Positions 8,967 through 19,180 of a stretch of DNA of 64,000 nt are shown here, in pieces. Source of the DNA: Candidatus Polarisedimenticola svalbardensis. Lineage in GTDB: Bacteria > Acidobacteriota > Polarisedimenticolia > Polarisedimenticolales > Polarisedimenticolaceae. Under the pieces are notes generated by a model. It was not told where the DNA came from, did not search any database, and was given only the letters and a program-made list of their open reading frames with translations. Location: NCBI GenBank assembly GCA_014764515.1, contig JACXWD010000003.1, positions 44,351 through 108,350 on the forward strand, written 5' to 3'. Every line of letters begins with the position of its first letter. Positions within the stretch are counted from its first letter, which is position 1. The position numbers and the translations under genes were made by a program.

Positions 8967-10250
8967 ATGACCAGGATGACCAGGGCCGTCTGGCCCATGT
9001 TGCTGTTTGTTGTCGGGATAGTGGTCGGCGGCTCCGCAGCGGCACAGGACGATGCCGGTACGGCGCGCCCCACGCCGAAAGGAGCCGATCTCGTTCTTCT
9101 GGAGGAGATCCGTGTGCTGGCCCGGCGGATGACCGTGCTGCGGGAAACATCTCCGGCACTGGATCCTCCGCCGGTGGCTGTCCGGGCGACCCAGGACCTG
9201 ATCCGGATCGCAATGGAGATCCGCGGACGCAGCATGCTCCCTGCGGAGCAACTGGCGGCAAGGGACCGGGCGTGGGCCGATCTCGGCTTCCCCCGGCCGG
9301 ATGTGCCCACCAGCGCTTTGACACACCTGGCAGGGGACATCGCCGGAGTCGGTCTGGACGCGGCGGGGAACCGGCTGCTTGTGGACGTGGACCGGTTGAC
9401 CGACGAGGATTTCTTCATCGAGCAACCGAATGATCCGACCATAGCCCTGCTCCTGGCCACCGGTGTGCGGCCGGACGAACCGACCATGGTCCACGCCCTG
9501 ATGCACCTGGTGCAGCACCAGCGGGGCCGGACCGTCGGCGAGACGACCACCGACGCGCTGCTGGCTGCGGCAGCCCTCGAAGAGGGTGAGGCGAACCTGG
9601 TGGCGGTGATGTACCTGTTCAAGGCCATGGGGTTGCAGCGCAATATCCTGGCCATGGGGTACACACCAGATCAGGCGCTGGCCGGAGCCCTCATGCCCAC
9701 AGGGTTCGAAGGCGCGCCGGAACTGGATCGCCAGATACTGAATTTCGTCTACATGGATGGATTTGAAGCCCTTTCCTGGATCTGGCAGGCTGCCGGCTGG
9801 GAAGGGGTTGATCGCTTCATCGGGCGGTCCCGGGCCACACACGACCTCCTCCACATGGACCGCCCTCCTGCCAGAACGGTCCTGCCTGAGCCGGTTCTGC
9901 CGGAACTGCCTGCCGGGTACACGGTGCGGGACCGGGACAGTCTGGGGGAGCTGGGGATCGTGATGCTGGTCAACGCCATGACCGGCAAGGAAAACCTGGG
10001 CCCACAGGCGGGAGACGGCTGGCTGGCCGACCGGGTGCTCCGGCTGGAAACCGACCGGGGTGGTAACGGCGTCACCGTCTGGGTGTCTCGCTGGCGGGAT
10101 GAAAAACAGGCGGAGGAATTCCTCCAGCTGTATCGGCGGGGGCCTGAGCCGGCGACAGGACTGGATCGCACCTCCCGGAGGACCGGATCCGAGGTCGAGA
10201 TCCTGGTGATTCCCTCCTCTCTTCGCCCACCTGAACCGTCCGGCGAATAA
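8967..10250 (+). CDS. Secreted zincin-like protein with altered metal/catalytic motif
   Basis: Signal peptide; HALMHLVQHQ...EEGEANLV resembles the HELTHALQDQ...EGEA family. Confidence 0.5.
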   Translation: MTRMTRAVWPMLLFVVGIVVGGSAAAQDDAGTARPTPKGADLVLLEEIRVLARRMTVLRETSPALDPPPVAVRATQDLIRIAMEIRGRSMLPAEQLAARDRAWADLGFPRPDVPTSALTHLAGDIAGVGLDAAGNRLLVDVDRLTDEDFFIEQPNDPTIALLLATGVRPDEPTMVHALMHLVQHQRGRTVGETTTDALLAAAALEEGEANLVAVMYLFKAMGLQRNILAMGYTPDQALAGALMPTGFEGAPELDRQILNFVYMDGFEALSWIWQAAGWEGVDRFIGRSRATHDLLHMDRPPARTVLPEPVLPELPAGYTVRDRDSLGELGIVMLVNAMTGKENLGPQAGDGWLADRVLRLETDRGGNGVTVWVSRWRDEKQAEEFLQLYRRGPEPATGLDRTSRRTGSEVEILVIPSSLRPPEPSGE

Positions 10251-10338
10251 CCCGGTTCTTTACATCCGTGAACCTCCTGGGCTAGAGTTGGCCCGGCGAC
10301 GGAGGGTGCCGGAAATCGAACGGTTTTTCATGCAGGTC

Positions 10339-10396
10339 TAGTCCCTTTGGACTATTAACCAATTTGGTCCGCGATCCGACTTGAACCTGTTCGCGG
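10339..10396. promoter_or_regulatory. Cluster of inverted repeats upstream of nuoA
   Basis: TAGTCC-CTTT-GGACTA (10339-10354), ACCAA-T-TTGGT (10358-10368), CCGCGA...TCGCGG (10369-10396). Confidence 0.4.
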
Positions 10397-10473
10397 CCCG
10401 GTGATACACCTACGCGTCCATGCCGATCCCGGCCGGCTCCCATGAGCCGGATCCGGATACGGGGGAGCACGAG

Positions 10474-10827
10474 ATGGCGGCGTATTTTCCTGTTCTGCTG
10501 TTCCTCCTGGTCGGGCTTTCCTTTCCGATCATTACCCTGTTCATCGCATGGCTGGTTCGGCCGAACCGGCCCAACGACGTCAAGAGCTCGGTCTACGAGT
10601 GTGGCATCGAGCCGGAGACGCCGGCCTGGACGCGGGTATCGGTCCGGTTCTACATCATTGCGGTGCTGTTCGTGATTTTTGATGTTGAGACGATCTTCCT
10701 GTTTCCCTGGGCGGTGAAGTACGGGGTCCTGGGTCTGTTCGGCTTCATCGAGATGAGCATCTTTCTCCTGATCCTGGTGGTCGGGTATATCTACGCGTGG
10801 AGAAAGGGAGCCTTGCAATGGGCCTGA
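10474..10827 (+). CDS. nuoA: NADH-quinone oxidoreductase subunit A
   Basis: [41 protein letters not shown]. Confidence 0.95.
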   Translation: MAAYFPVLLFLLVGLSFPIITLFIAWLVRPNRPNDVKSSVYECGIEPETPAWTRVSVRFYIIAVLFVIFDVETIFLFPWAVKYGVLGLFGFIEMSIFLLILVVGYIYAWRKGALQWA

Positions 10828-11303
10828 GCCGTGAGCTGCAGGAAGGGGACCATCCCGCCATCCTGGTGACCAAGTACGAGTCCCTGTTCAACTGGGCCCG
10901 GAAATCGTCCCTCTGGCCGATGACGTTCGGGCTGGCGTGTTGCGCCATCGAGATGATGTCCGCCGGCGCATCACGGTTCGACATGGACCGGTTCGGCGCA
11001 GGCATCTTCCGGGCAACCCCGAGGCAGGCTGACCTGATGATCGTTTCGGGGTCGGTGACCGAGAAAATGGCGCCGGTGATCCGCCGGCTGTACGACCAGA
11101 TGCCGGAGCCGAAGTGGGTCATGTCCATGGGGATCTGCTCCACCGCCGGCGGCCCGTTCCCGACCTACAGCCACGTGCAGGGCGTCGACCGTGTGGTGCC
11201 GGTGGATGTCTACATCCCTGGCTGCCCGCCCCGGCCCGAGGCCCTGTTCTACGGCCTCCTCATGCTGCAGGACAAAATCGACAAAATGAAGTACTCGAAA
11301 TAG
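10818..11303 (+). CDS. nuoB: NADH-quinone oxidoreductase subunit B
   Basis: [31 protein letters not shown]. Confidence 0.97.
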   Translation: MGLSRELQEGDHPAILVTKYESLFNWARKSSLWPMTFGLACCAIEMMSAGASRFDMDRFGAGIFRATPRQADLMIVSGSVTEKMAPVIRRLYDQMPEPKWVMSMGICSTAGGPFPTYSHVQGVDRVVPVDVYIPGCPPRPEALFYGLLMLQDKIDKMKYSK

Positions 11304-11315
11304 GACGGCAGGGAA

Positions 11316-11903
11316 ATGGCAACCACCGAACCTCCTGAAGAGAACGGCAGTGTCGAGCAGGCACCGACATCGGCAGCGCTGGATCGACTCCTGGCGGCCA
11401 TGCCCGACGCCGTGGTCGAGTCCGAGTTCCAGCGCGGAGCACCAATCGCCCGGGTCGCGCCGGCGCGGCTGCTGGAAGTGATGACATTCCTTCGGGATGA
11501 TCCGGCCTGCCGGTTCGAACTGCTGTCGGATCTGTGCGGCATGGACCTCGGCATGGTCCGCCCCGACGGCGAACGGTTCGACGTGGTCTACCACCTCTAC
11601 AGCGTGGAGCATAGCCACGTGCTGACGGTTAAAACCGCCGTGGCGGACGGGACCGACGCCCCCAGCGTCACAGGGATCTGGCTTACAGCCAACTGGCACG
11701 AGCGGGAAGCGTTCGACATGTTCGGGATCGGATTCGCAGGCCATCCCGACCTGCGCCGGATCCTGATGCCGGATGAATTCGACGCCTTCCCCCTGCGGAA
11801 GGACTTCCCCCTGGAAGGCCGTGAGAAGGATCACGGTTACTGGCGGCAACCTGGTGACGACGACCGCTATACCTACGTCGCCGAACCGCCGGAGAAAAAA
11901 TAA
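11316..11903 (+). CDS. nuoC: NADH-quinone oxidoreductase subunit C
   Basis: WHEREAFDMFGIGFAGHPDLRRILMPD...FPLRKDFPLEG. Confidence 0.95.
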   Translation: MATTEPPEENGSVEQAPTSAALDRLLAAMPDAVVESEFQRGAPIARVAPARLLEVMTFLRDDPACRFELLSDLCGMDLGMVRPDGERFDVVYHLYSVEHSHVLTVKTAVADGTDAPSVTGIWLTANWHEREAFDMFGIGFAGHPDLRRILMPDEFDAFPLRKDFPLEGREKDHGYWRQPGDDDRYTYVAEPPEKK

Positions 11904-13000
11904 TGCTGGGCACCAGAGAACTCGAGATCAATCTCGGCCCCCAACACCCCAGCACCCATGGTGTTCTCCGTGTGAAGCTGAAGCTGGACGGTGAGACGAT
12001 CGTGGAGTCCGACCCGGTTATCGGCTACCTGCACCGTGGCTGCGAGAAACTTGGTGAAAATCGCAACTACATCCAGACCGAGGTCTACACCGACCGCATG
12101 GATTACATCGCCGCCATCAACGAGAACCTGGTCTATATCGAGGCGGTGGAGAAACTCCTGGGTGTGGAAGCGGCGCCCAGGGCCCAGTACATGCGGGTCA
12201 TCCTGGCCGAGCTCCAGAGGATCGCAAGCCACCTGGTCTGGCTGGCGACCCACGCCCTGGACATCGGCGCCATGTCGGTCTTCCTGTACTGTTTCCGGGA
12301 ACGGGAGGCGATCCTGGACTTGATCGAAGGGTATTGCGGCGCCCGGCTCACCACCAACGCCATCCGGGCCGGCGGCATGCGTCTCGATTTCCCCGACGGC
12401 TGGACCGGCGCGGCCAAGGATTTCTGCGATGAATTTCCGGCCCGGCTCAAGGAGTACGACACCCTTCTCAAGACCAACCGGATCTGGATGGGGCGCACCA
12501 AGGATATCGGCGTCATATCCGGCGAGAAGGCTCTGTCCTACGGCATTACCGGTCCCTGCCTGAGGGCATCCGGTGTGAACTACGACGTTCGCAAGGCGAT
12601 GCCCTACGAAGTTTATTCGGAGATGGAATTCGATGTTCCCCTCGGTTCGGTAGGGGACACCTACGACCGCTACCTGGTCCGCCTCGAAGAGATGCGCCAG
12701 AGCCGGTTGATCGTCCTGCAGGCCCTTGCAAAGATGCCTGAAGGGCCGGTCATGAACAAGGTGCCGAAAAGGATCAAACCACCGGCAGGCGAGGTGTACG
12801 TGGTGAACGAGGGTCCCCGGGGAGAACTGGGGGTCTACCTGGTGAGCAACGGCACCGACACGGCGGAGCGCTGCAGGTTCAAGTCACCCTGTTTCGTCAA
12901 TTTGCAGGCGCTGCCCGAACTGGCCAAGGGCCACATGGTGGCGGATATCGTCGCGCTGATCGGAACGCTGGACATCGTACTGGGCTGTATCGACCGCTGA
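11903..13000 (+). CDS. nuoD: NADH-quinone oxidoreductase subunit D
   Basis: INLGPQHPSTHGVLR, GYLHRGCEKLGENRNYIQ, APRAQYMRVILAELQRIASHLVW. Confidence 0.97.
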   Translation: MLGTRELEINLGPQHPSTHGVLRVKLKLDGETIVESDPVIGYLHRGCEKLGENRNYIQTEVYTDRMDYIAAINENLVYIEAVEKLLGVEAAPRAQYMRVILAELQRIASHLVWLATHALDIGAMSVFLYCFREREAILDLIEGYCGARLTTNAIRAGGMRLDFPDGWTGAAKDFCDEFPARLKEYDTLLKTNRIWMGRTKDIGVISGEKALSYGITGPCLRASGVNYDVRKAMPYEVYSEMEFDVPLGSVGDTYDRYLVRLEEMRQSRLIVLQALAKMPEGPVMNKVPKRIKPPAGEVYVVNEGPRGELGVYLVSNGTDTAERCRFKSPCFVNLQALPELAKGHMVADIVALIGTLDIVLGCIDR

Positions 13001-13027
13001 TCGAGGCGGAACCGCCGGGGACATGGA

Positions 13028-14167
13028 ATGAAAGAACAATTAATACAGTACCTGGCAGTCCCGATGTTGCAGATCGCAGCAATCATCGGCGTCATGCTGC
13101 TGTGCGTGATGTACCTGGTGCTGTGGGAGAGGAAACTGATCGCCTTCATGCAGGTCCGCATGGGACCGATGCGGGTCGGGTACCACGGCCTGCTCCAGCC
13201 GATTGCCGACGTCGTGAAGCTGTTGCTCAAGGAAGATGTGGTCCCGAAGGCGGCGGACCGCTGGGTGCACCTGATTTCTCCGATCATCCTCATGATCCCG
13301 GCACTGGCCTGTTTTGCGGTCATACCGTTTACCGGGACCAGTTTCGAGGTTGGTGCATTCACCATCCCGCTGGTCAATTATGATGTGCCTGCCCTGACGG
13401 TCACGTCGTGGGTCGCCGATCTGAACATCGGCCTGCTGTATTTCCTGGCGATCTCCAGCCTGGGGGTCTACGGCCTGGTCCTGGCAGGCTGGTCCTCCAA
13501 CTCCAAGTACTCGATGCTCGGATCTCTGCGGTCCGCGGCCCAGATGATCTCCTACGAGGTTCCGCTGGGCCTGTCCATCGTGGCGATCCTGATGCTGTCC
13601 GGCACCGCCTCCCTGGTGGGGATCGTGGAAGCTCAGCAGGAGGCCGGACACTGGTGGCTTTTCTGGGCGCCGCTCGGGGTGCCGCTCTTATGGCCCCAGT
13701 TTATCGGCCTGTTCCTGTACTTCGTCGCCGCCGTCGCCGAGACCAACCGGGCGCCGTTCGACCTTCCGGAAGCAGAGACCGAACTGGTGGCCGGCTTCCA
13801 CACCGAGTACTCCGGCATGAAGTTCGCCTTCATGTTCCTGGCCGAGTACCTCAACATGATCCTGGCCGCCCTGATCGTTTCCGTCCTGTTCCTGGGCGGC
13901 TGGCTGCCGGTGACCTTCGGTATCCCCGGTCTGAGCGAGCTGTTCGGCAATTTCCTGCCGTTCCTCGGCGGGGCCGGAGCGGCCATCACCGGTTTCTTCT
14001 GGCTGGCGCTGAAGGTATTCCTGGTTCTGACCGTCTACCTGTGGCTGCGGGCGACCTTCCCGCGATACCGCTACGACCAGCTCATGAGCCTGGGCTGGAA
14101 ATGGCTGATCCCCATGGGCCTGGCCCACGTGATGGTGACCGCGCTGTTCATGCTGCTCCGCGGCTGA
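13028..14167 (+). CDS. nuoH: NADH-quinone oxidoreductase subunit H
   Basis: WERKLIAFMQVRMGPMRVG, KEDVVPKAADRW, AETNRAPFDLPEAETELVAGFHTEYSGMKF. Confidence 0.97.
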   Translation: MKEQLIQYLAVPMLQIAAIIGVMLLCVMYLVLWERKLIAFMQVRMGPMRVGYHGLLQPIADVVKLLLKEDVVPKAADRWVHLISPIILMIPALACFAVIPFTGTSFEVGAFTIPLVNYDVPALTVTSWVADLNIGLLYFLAISSLGVYGLVLAGWSSNSKYSMLGSLRSAAQMISYEVPLGLSIVAILMLSGTASLVGIVEAQQEAGHWWLFWAPLGVPLLWPQFIGLFLYFVAAVAETNRAPFDLPEAETELVAGFHTEYSGMKFAFMFLAEYLNMILAALIVSVLFLGGWLPVTFGIPGLSELFGNFLPFLGGAGAAITGFFWLALKVFLVLTVYLWLRATFPRYRYDQLMSLGWKWLIPMGLAHVMVTALFMLLRG

Positions 14168-14182
14168 CATCGGGAGAAAAGA

Positions 14183-14665
14183 ATGTCCGTAGTCCAACGA
14201 CCTGAACTGTCCCTCTGGAAGAGACTCTTCCTGGTGGAGCTGTTGCAGGGCATGGCGGTGACCTTCCGGCACTGGTGGCGGAAACCGACCACCGAGCAGT
14301 ACCCGAAGGAACGACCGAAGATCCTTCCCAGGTTCCGTGGTATCCCGAAGCTCCAGGACCATCCGGACGTGGAAGGTATCCTGTGCATCGCCTGCAACCA
14401 GTGTTCCATCATCTGCCCGGACGACTGCATCACCGTCCTGGGCGAGCCCCGGACCGTCGGCAAGGGCAAGCAGGCCAAGGTCTTTATCCTGGATTATGAA
14501 CGTTGCTGCTTGTGCGGCCTGTGTGAAGAAGTCTGCCCCACGACCCCGGTGCCGGCGATCTTCATGTCCCACGAGTACGAGCTGGCCCGCTACAAACGGG
14601 TTGACCTCATGAACGACATGAAGGAACTGTACGAGCCGCAGCCGACCAAGGAGTACCTGAAATGA
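14183..14665 (+). CDS. nuoI: NADH-quinone oxidoreductase subunit I (2x[4Fe-4S])
   Basis: CIACNQCSIICPDDC and CCLCGLCEEVCPT ferredoxin motifs. Confidence 0.95.
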   Translation: MSVVQRPELSLWKRLFLVELLQGMAVTFRHWWRKPTTEQYPKERPKILPRFRGIPKLQDHPDVEGILCIACNQCSIICPDDCITVLGEPRTVGKGKQAKVFILDYERCCLCGLCEEVCPTTPVPAIFMSHEYELARYKRVDLMNDMKELYEPQPTKEYLK

Positions 14666-15177
14666 CCGAGGTCTCCCTTCCGCTCTTCCTGGTGTTTGCC
14701 GCCGTCGGCGTGTTCGGCGCCGTGATGATGGTGACCCGGACCCAGCCGGTGCACAGCGCACTGTACCTGGTGCTGACCCTGTTCTCGGTGGCGGCGATCT
14801 ACGTCCTGCTTCATGCCGAGTTCCTGGCGGTGGTGCAGATCCTGGTCTACGCCGGCGGCATCATGGTGCTGTTCCTGTTCGTGATCTTCCTGGTTCGGCC
14901 CCCTGTGCCCGGCGAGGCGCGTTGGCACGGAGGCAGGCATGTCCTGCTGTCCGCCGGCCTGGCCGTGATCCTGGCCTGCGCCCTGGGGTGGCACTTCCTT
15001 GAGAGTGCACCCGCCGCCGCCGGCAACCCTTCCGCCCTCCTGGAAGGGGGGAACATGGAACAGGTCTCCATGACCCTGTTCCGCTATTACATCCTGCCGT
15101 TCGAGACCGTATCGATCCTGTTGCTGGTGTCGATGATCGGCGCCATCGCCCTGGCGAGGAAAGGGGAGGGCGTCTGA
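14662..15177 (+). CDS. nuoJ: NADH-quinone oxidoreductase subunit J
   Basis: PVHSALYLVLTLFSVAAIYVLLHAEFLAVVQILVYAGGIMVLFLFVI. Confidence 0.95.
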   Translation: MTEVSLPLFLVFAAVGVFGAVMMVTRTQPVHSALYLVLTLFSVAAIYVLLHAEFLAVVQILVYAGGIMVLFLFVIFLVRPPVPGEARWHGGRHVLLSAGLAVILACALGWHFLESAPAAAGNPSALLEGGNMEQVSMTLFRYYILPFETVSILLLVSMIGAIALARKGEGV

Positions 15178-15479
15178 TGCTGACACCGACCCACGTGATG
15201 ATTTTCAGCCTGGTGTTGTTCGGAGTCGGGGTGTTCGGCGTCCTGACCCGTCGCAACATCATCATCGTGCTCATGAGCCTCGAGTTGATCCTGAACGCGG
15301 CCAACCTGAACTTCGTCGCTTTTTCCTGGGCCCATCCAAGTATCCACGGACAGGTATTCGCCCTGTTCGTCATTTGTGTCGCCGCCGGCGAAGTGGCGGT
15401 GGGACTGGCGATCCTGATCACTCTTTTCAGGAACCGGAATTCGGTGAATATCGACGAGTTCCACCTCATGAAGGGATAA
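15177..15479 (+). CDS. nuoK: NADH-quinone oxidoreductase subunit K
   Basis: GVLTRRNIIIVLMSLELILNAANLNFVAF, CVAAGEVAVGLAILITLFR. Confidence 0.95.
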   Translation: MLTPTHVMIFSLVLFGVGVFGVLTRRNIIIVLMSLELILNAANLNFVAFSWAHPSIHGQVFALFVICVAAGEVAVGLAILITLFRNRNSVNIDEFHLMKG

Positions 15480-15492
15480 CGGGGTACCGTTC

Positions 15493-17529
15493 ATGCTCGA
15501 TCTCATCTGGCTTATTCCGCTGATCCCGCTTACCGGCGTCCTGATCAACGGGTTCTTCGGCCGCAGGATGCCGCTGAAGACCGTAGGCGTCATCGCGTGC
15601 GCCACCGTTCTGATCGCGTTCCTGCTTTCAGTTGGAGCGGTCGTTCAACTGGCCGGTAGCGAACCGAACCCTGATGGCCTCCGGATCCATGAACTCTCCC
15701 TGGGTGACTGGATGCCGCTGGACGCCGTCTCGGTTCCCTGGGAGTTCTCCCTGGACCCCCTCGGTTCGGTGTTGCTCCTGGTGGTGACCGGTGTCGGCTT
15801 CCTGATCCATGTCTACAGCATCGGCTACATGGCCCACGAGAAGGATTACGCCAGGTTCTTTACCTACCTGAACCTGTTCATGGGGATGATGCTGACCCTG
15901 GTACTGGCCGGGAACATGATGGTGATGTTCGTCGGCTGGGAAGGGGTGGGGCTGTGCTCCTACCTGCTGATCGGATTCTATTATGACAAGCCGTTCGATC
16001 TCCGCACCGGCCTGACCTGTGCCGATGCCGGCCGCAAGGCGTTCATCACCAACCGGATCGGTGACTTTGCCTTCCTGATCGGCGTCCTGTACCTGGCAAT
16101 CAATTTCGGAACGCTGACCTTCAGCGAGATTTCGGAGAGGGTGGCCCACGCCGGGCCGGGAGCTCACGGTCTGCTGGTCGGCGTCGGGATCCTCCTGTTC
16201 CTGGGAGCCTGCGGCAAGTCGGCCCAGATTCCGCTGTACGTCTGGCTCCCTGACGCCATGGCCGGCCCGACGCCGGTCTCGGCCCTGATCCACGCCGCCA
16301 CCATGGTGACCGCCGGCGTTTACATGGTCGCCCGCATGTCGGCGCTGTACGCCCAGGCGCCGGAGGCGATGGCGGTCATCGCAGCGGTCGGCGCCCTGAC
16401 GGCGATCTTCGCGGCGATCATGGGCACCGCCGCCACCGATATCAAGAAGGTGCTGGCCTACTCCACCGTCAGCCAGCTGGGGTACATGTTCGCCGCCTGC
16501 GGCGTCGGGGCGTATGTCGCCGGCATCTTCCATCTGATGACCCACGCCTTCTTCAAGGCGCTGCTGTTCCTGGGAGCCGGATCGGTGATCCACGGTATGA
16601 ACGGGGAGCAGGACATCAGGAAGATGGGCGGGCTCAAGAAGAAAATGCCCAGGACCTACTGGACGTTCCTGGTGGCGACCCTGGCCATCGCAGGCATTCC
16701 GGGGCTGGCCGGTTTCTTCTCCAAGGACGAGATCCTGTGGGGCGCCTGGTCCTCCGGCAACAAGATCGTCTGGCTCACCCTGGCCGCCGCAGCAGGCGTG
16801 ACCGCCTTCTATATGTTCCGGCTGGTCTACTTGACCTTCTGGGGGACTTTCCGGGGCGGCGACGAAGCCGAATCGAAGGTCCACGAATCCAACAGCCTCA
16901 TGACGGTGCCGTTGATGGTTCTGGCGGTTCTGGCCGCCGTGGGAGGCTGGATCGGGATCCCGAAGCTTCTGACGTTCGGAAAGGACATCAACCTGTTCCA
17001 CCACTGGCTGGCGCCTGCGATCTCGCTCCCCCATGGGGATGGTCACGGCGTCGAGGCAAGCCACTCGGCAGGACTGGAATTCGGTCTGATGGCGGTGGCG
17101 GTCGGTATCGCCGTGTTCGGGATACTCCTGGCCCTGCACGTCTACAAGAGCAGCACCCTGCCCCAGAAGATCGCCGACACCCTCGGTCCGGTGTACAAGC
17201 TGGTCCGCAACCTGTTCTGGGTGGACGAGCTGTACAAATTCGCCATCCTGAAGCCGTTCTACGCCGCATGCCGAGGGTTCCGCTGGGTCGATATCCACGT
17301 GGTGGACGGACTGGTCAACGGAACCCGCAATGCAACCCTGGGGCTGTCCTACATCTCCAACCTCCACGACCGGATCGTGGTGGACGGCCTGGTCAACCTG
17401 ACCGGCTGGGTCACCACGTGGCTCCACAGAATGCTCAGCCGGGTGCAGACCGGCATGATCCAGACGTACCTGAGCGTGATGCTCCTGGGCGTTTTCATCC
17501 TGATCGCTTATTACACACTGGCGGGGTAG
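15493..17529 (+). CDS. nuoL: NADH-quinone oxidoreductase subunit L
   Basis: YFTYLNLF/GWEGVGLCSYLLIGFYY, LPDAMAGPTPVSALIHAATMVTAGVY, HAFFKALLFLGAGSVIH. Confidence 0.97.
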   Translation: MLDLIWLIPLIPLTGVLINGFFGRRMPLKTVGVIACATVLIAFLLSVGAVVQLAGSEPNPDGLRIHELSLGDWMPLDAVSVPWEFSLDPLGSVLLLVVTGVGFLIHVYSIGYMAHEKDYARFFTYLNLFMGMMLTLVLAGNMMVMFVGWEGVGLCSYLLIGFYYDKPFDLRTGLTCADAGRKAFITNRIGDFAFLIGVLYLAINFGTLTFSEISERVAHAGPGAHGLLVGVGILLFLGACGKSAQIPLYVWLPDAMAGPTPVSALIHAATMVTAGVYMVARMSALYAQAPEAMAVIAAVGALTAIFAAIMGTAATDIKKVLAYSTVSQLGYMFAACGVGAYVAGIFHLMTHAFFKALLFLGAGSVIHGMNGEQDIRKMGGLKKKMPRTYWTFLVATLAIAGIPGLAGFFSKDEILWGAWSSGNKIVWLTLAAAAGVTAFYMFRLVYLTFWGTFRGGDEAESKVHESNSLMTVPLMVLAVLAAVGGWIGIPKLLTFGKDINLFHHWLAPAISLPHGDGHGVEASHSAGLEFGLMAVAVGIAVFGILLALHVYKSSTLPQKIADTLGPVYKLVRNLFWVDELYKFAILKPFYAACRGFRWVDIHVVDGLVNGTRNATLGLSYISNLHDRIVVDGLVNLTGWVTTWLHRMLSRVQTGMIQTYLSVMLLGVFILIAYYTLAG

Positions 17530-17557
17530 CCCTTCGCGAACCGTGAGGTCCTGAACG

Positions 17558-19180
17558 ATGAACCCATTCGGTGATCAACTTCTCAACGTCATCACCTTCG
17601 TGCCGCTGGCAGGCGCGCTGGTCCTTCTGCTCCTTCCCAAGGAGAAGAACGAGCTGGTCGCCCGGCTCGCCACGGTGTTCGCCGGCCTGGGGGTGCTGGT
17701 CAGCCTGCCGCTCTGGTTCGCCTGGCAGAGCGCACCCACCGACGGCCACGGGTTCCGGTTCGTGTTCGAATCGAACTGGATCCCCTCCATCGGCGCCAAA
17801 TACATCGTCGGCGTGGACGGCATCTCCATGCTGCTGGTGCTGCTCACCACCATCATGGGGCTCATCGCCATCCTGTCGTCATGGACGGCGATCCAGACCA
17901 GGGTGAAAGGGTTCTACGTTTTCATGCTGATCCTGCAGACCGGCATGATCGGTGTGTTCGTCAGCCTGGATATGTTCCTGTTTTACATTTTCTGGGAAGT
18001 GATGCTGGTGCCGATGTACTTCATCATCGGGATCTGGGGCGGCAAGCGCAAGCTGTACGCCGCCATCAAGTTCTTCCTGTACACCCTGTTCGGATCGGTG
18101 CTGATGTTGCTGGGGATCATCGCCCTGTACTTCTACCATGAGAAAGTCACCGGCATGTTCACGTTCGACATCCGGTACCTGCAGGCCATGGGCGCATGGT
18201 CCGGCTGGTTCGATCTGCAGTGCTGGATCTGGCTGGCGTTCTTCCTGGGCTTCGCCATCAAGGTGCCGATGTTCCCGTTCCACACCTGGTTGCCCGACGC
18301 TCACGTCGAGGCCCCGACCGCCGGCTCGGTGATCCTGGCGGCGGTTCTCCTGAAAATGGGTACCTACGGTTTCGTCCGGTTCAGCCTTCCGATGATGCCC
18401 GAGGCCACCAAGCACTACCTGCCGTATGCCTTGACGCTCTGCGTCATCGGTATCATCTACGGCGCCATGGTGGCCATGGTTCAGAAGGACTGGAAGAAGC
18501 TGGTGGCGTATTCCTCGGTCAGCCATCTCGGCTTCTGCATGATCGGGATTTTCGCTCTGACCGCCGACGGAATCACCGGCGGCGTCCTGCAGATGCTGAA
18601 CCACGGCCTGGCCACCGGCGCCCTGTTCCTCATCGTCGGCCTTGTTTACGAGAGGCGCCATACCCGTGAAATCTCCGAATACGGCGGGCTGTGGAAAGTG
18701 ATGCCGGTATTCGCCGTGCTGTTCATGATCATGATGCTTTCGTCCATCGGGATGCCCGGCATCCCGGGGAACGGGTTCATCGGCGAGTTCACCATCCTGA
18801 TGGGCGTGTTCGCCCTGCCGCAGAAGTTCTGGGCGGTGTTGGCCGCCACCGGGATCGTGCTGGGCGCGGCCTACATGCTGTGGCTGTACCAGCGCACCAT
18901 GTTCGGCGAGTTGAGCAACGAGAAGAACAAGAATCTCAAGGACCTGAACTTCCGGGAGATCGCCACCCTGGTCCCGCTGGTTATTCTCAGTTTCTGGATC
19001 GGTCTTTACCCGAAACCGTTCTTCAACATCCTTGCGGAGCCGGTGAACAAGCTGGTGGCCCAGGTGGAACAGACCTGGCAGTACCCGGACAAGGTCGGCA
19101 AGCTGGCCGGCGACGATGTGCTCGTTCGCCTTGATGAACTGGAAGAGGCGATGCCTGAAGAAGGGAACGAGGTGCACTGA
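17558..19180 (+). CDS. nuoM: NADH-quinone oxidoreductase subunit M
   Basis: FYIFWEVMLVPMYFIIGIWG, WLPDAHVEAPTAGSVILAAVLLKMGTYGFVRF. Confidence 0.97.
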   Translation: MNPFGDQLLNVITFVPLAGALVLLLLPKEKNELVARLATVFAGLGVLVSLPLWFAWQSAPTDGHGFRFVFESNWIPSIGAKYIVGVDGISMLLVLLTTIMGLIAILSSWTAIQTRVKGFYVFMLILQTGMIGVFVSLDMFLFYIFWEVMLVPMYFIIGIWGGKRKLYAAIKFFLYTLFGSVLMLLGIIALYFYHEKVTGMFTFDIRYLQAMGAWSGWFDLQCWIWLAFFLGFAIKVPMFPFHTWLPDAHVEAPTAGSVILAAVLLKMGTYGFVRFSLPMMPEATKHYLPYALTLCVIGIIYGAMVAMVQKDWKKLVAYSSVSHLGFCMIGIFALTADGITGGVLQMLNHGLATGALFLIVGLVYERRHTREISEYGGLWKVMPVFAVLFMIMMLSSIGMPGIPGNGFIGEFTILMGVFALPQKFWAVLAATGIVLGAAYMLWLYQRTMFGELSNEKNKNLKDLNFREIATLVPLVILSFWIGLYPKPFFNILAEPVNKLVAQVEQTWQYPDKVGKLAGDDVLVRLDELEEAMPEEGNEVH

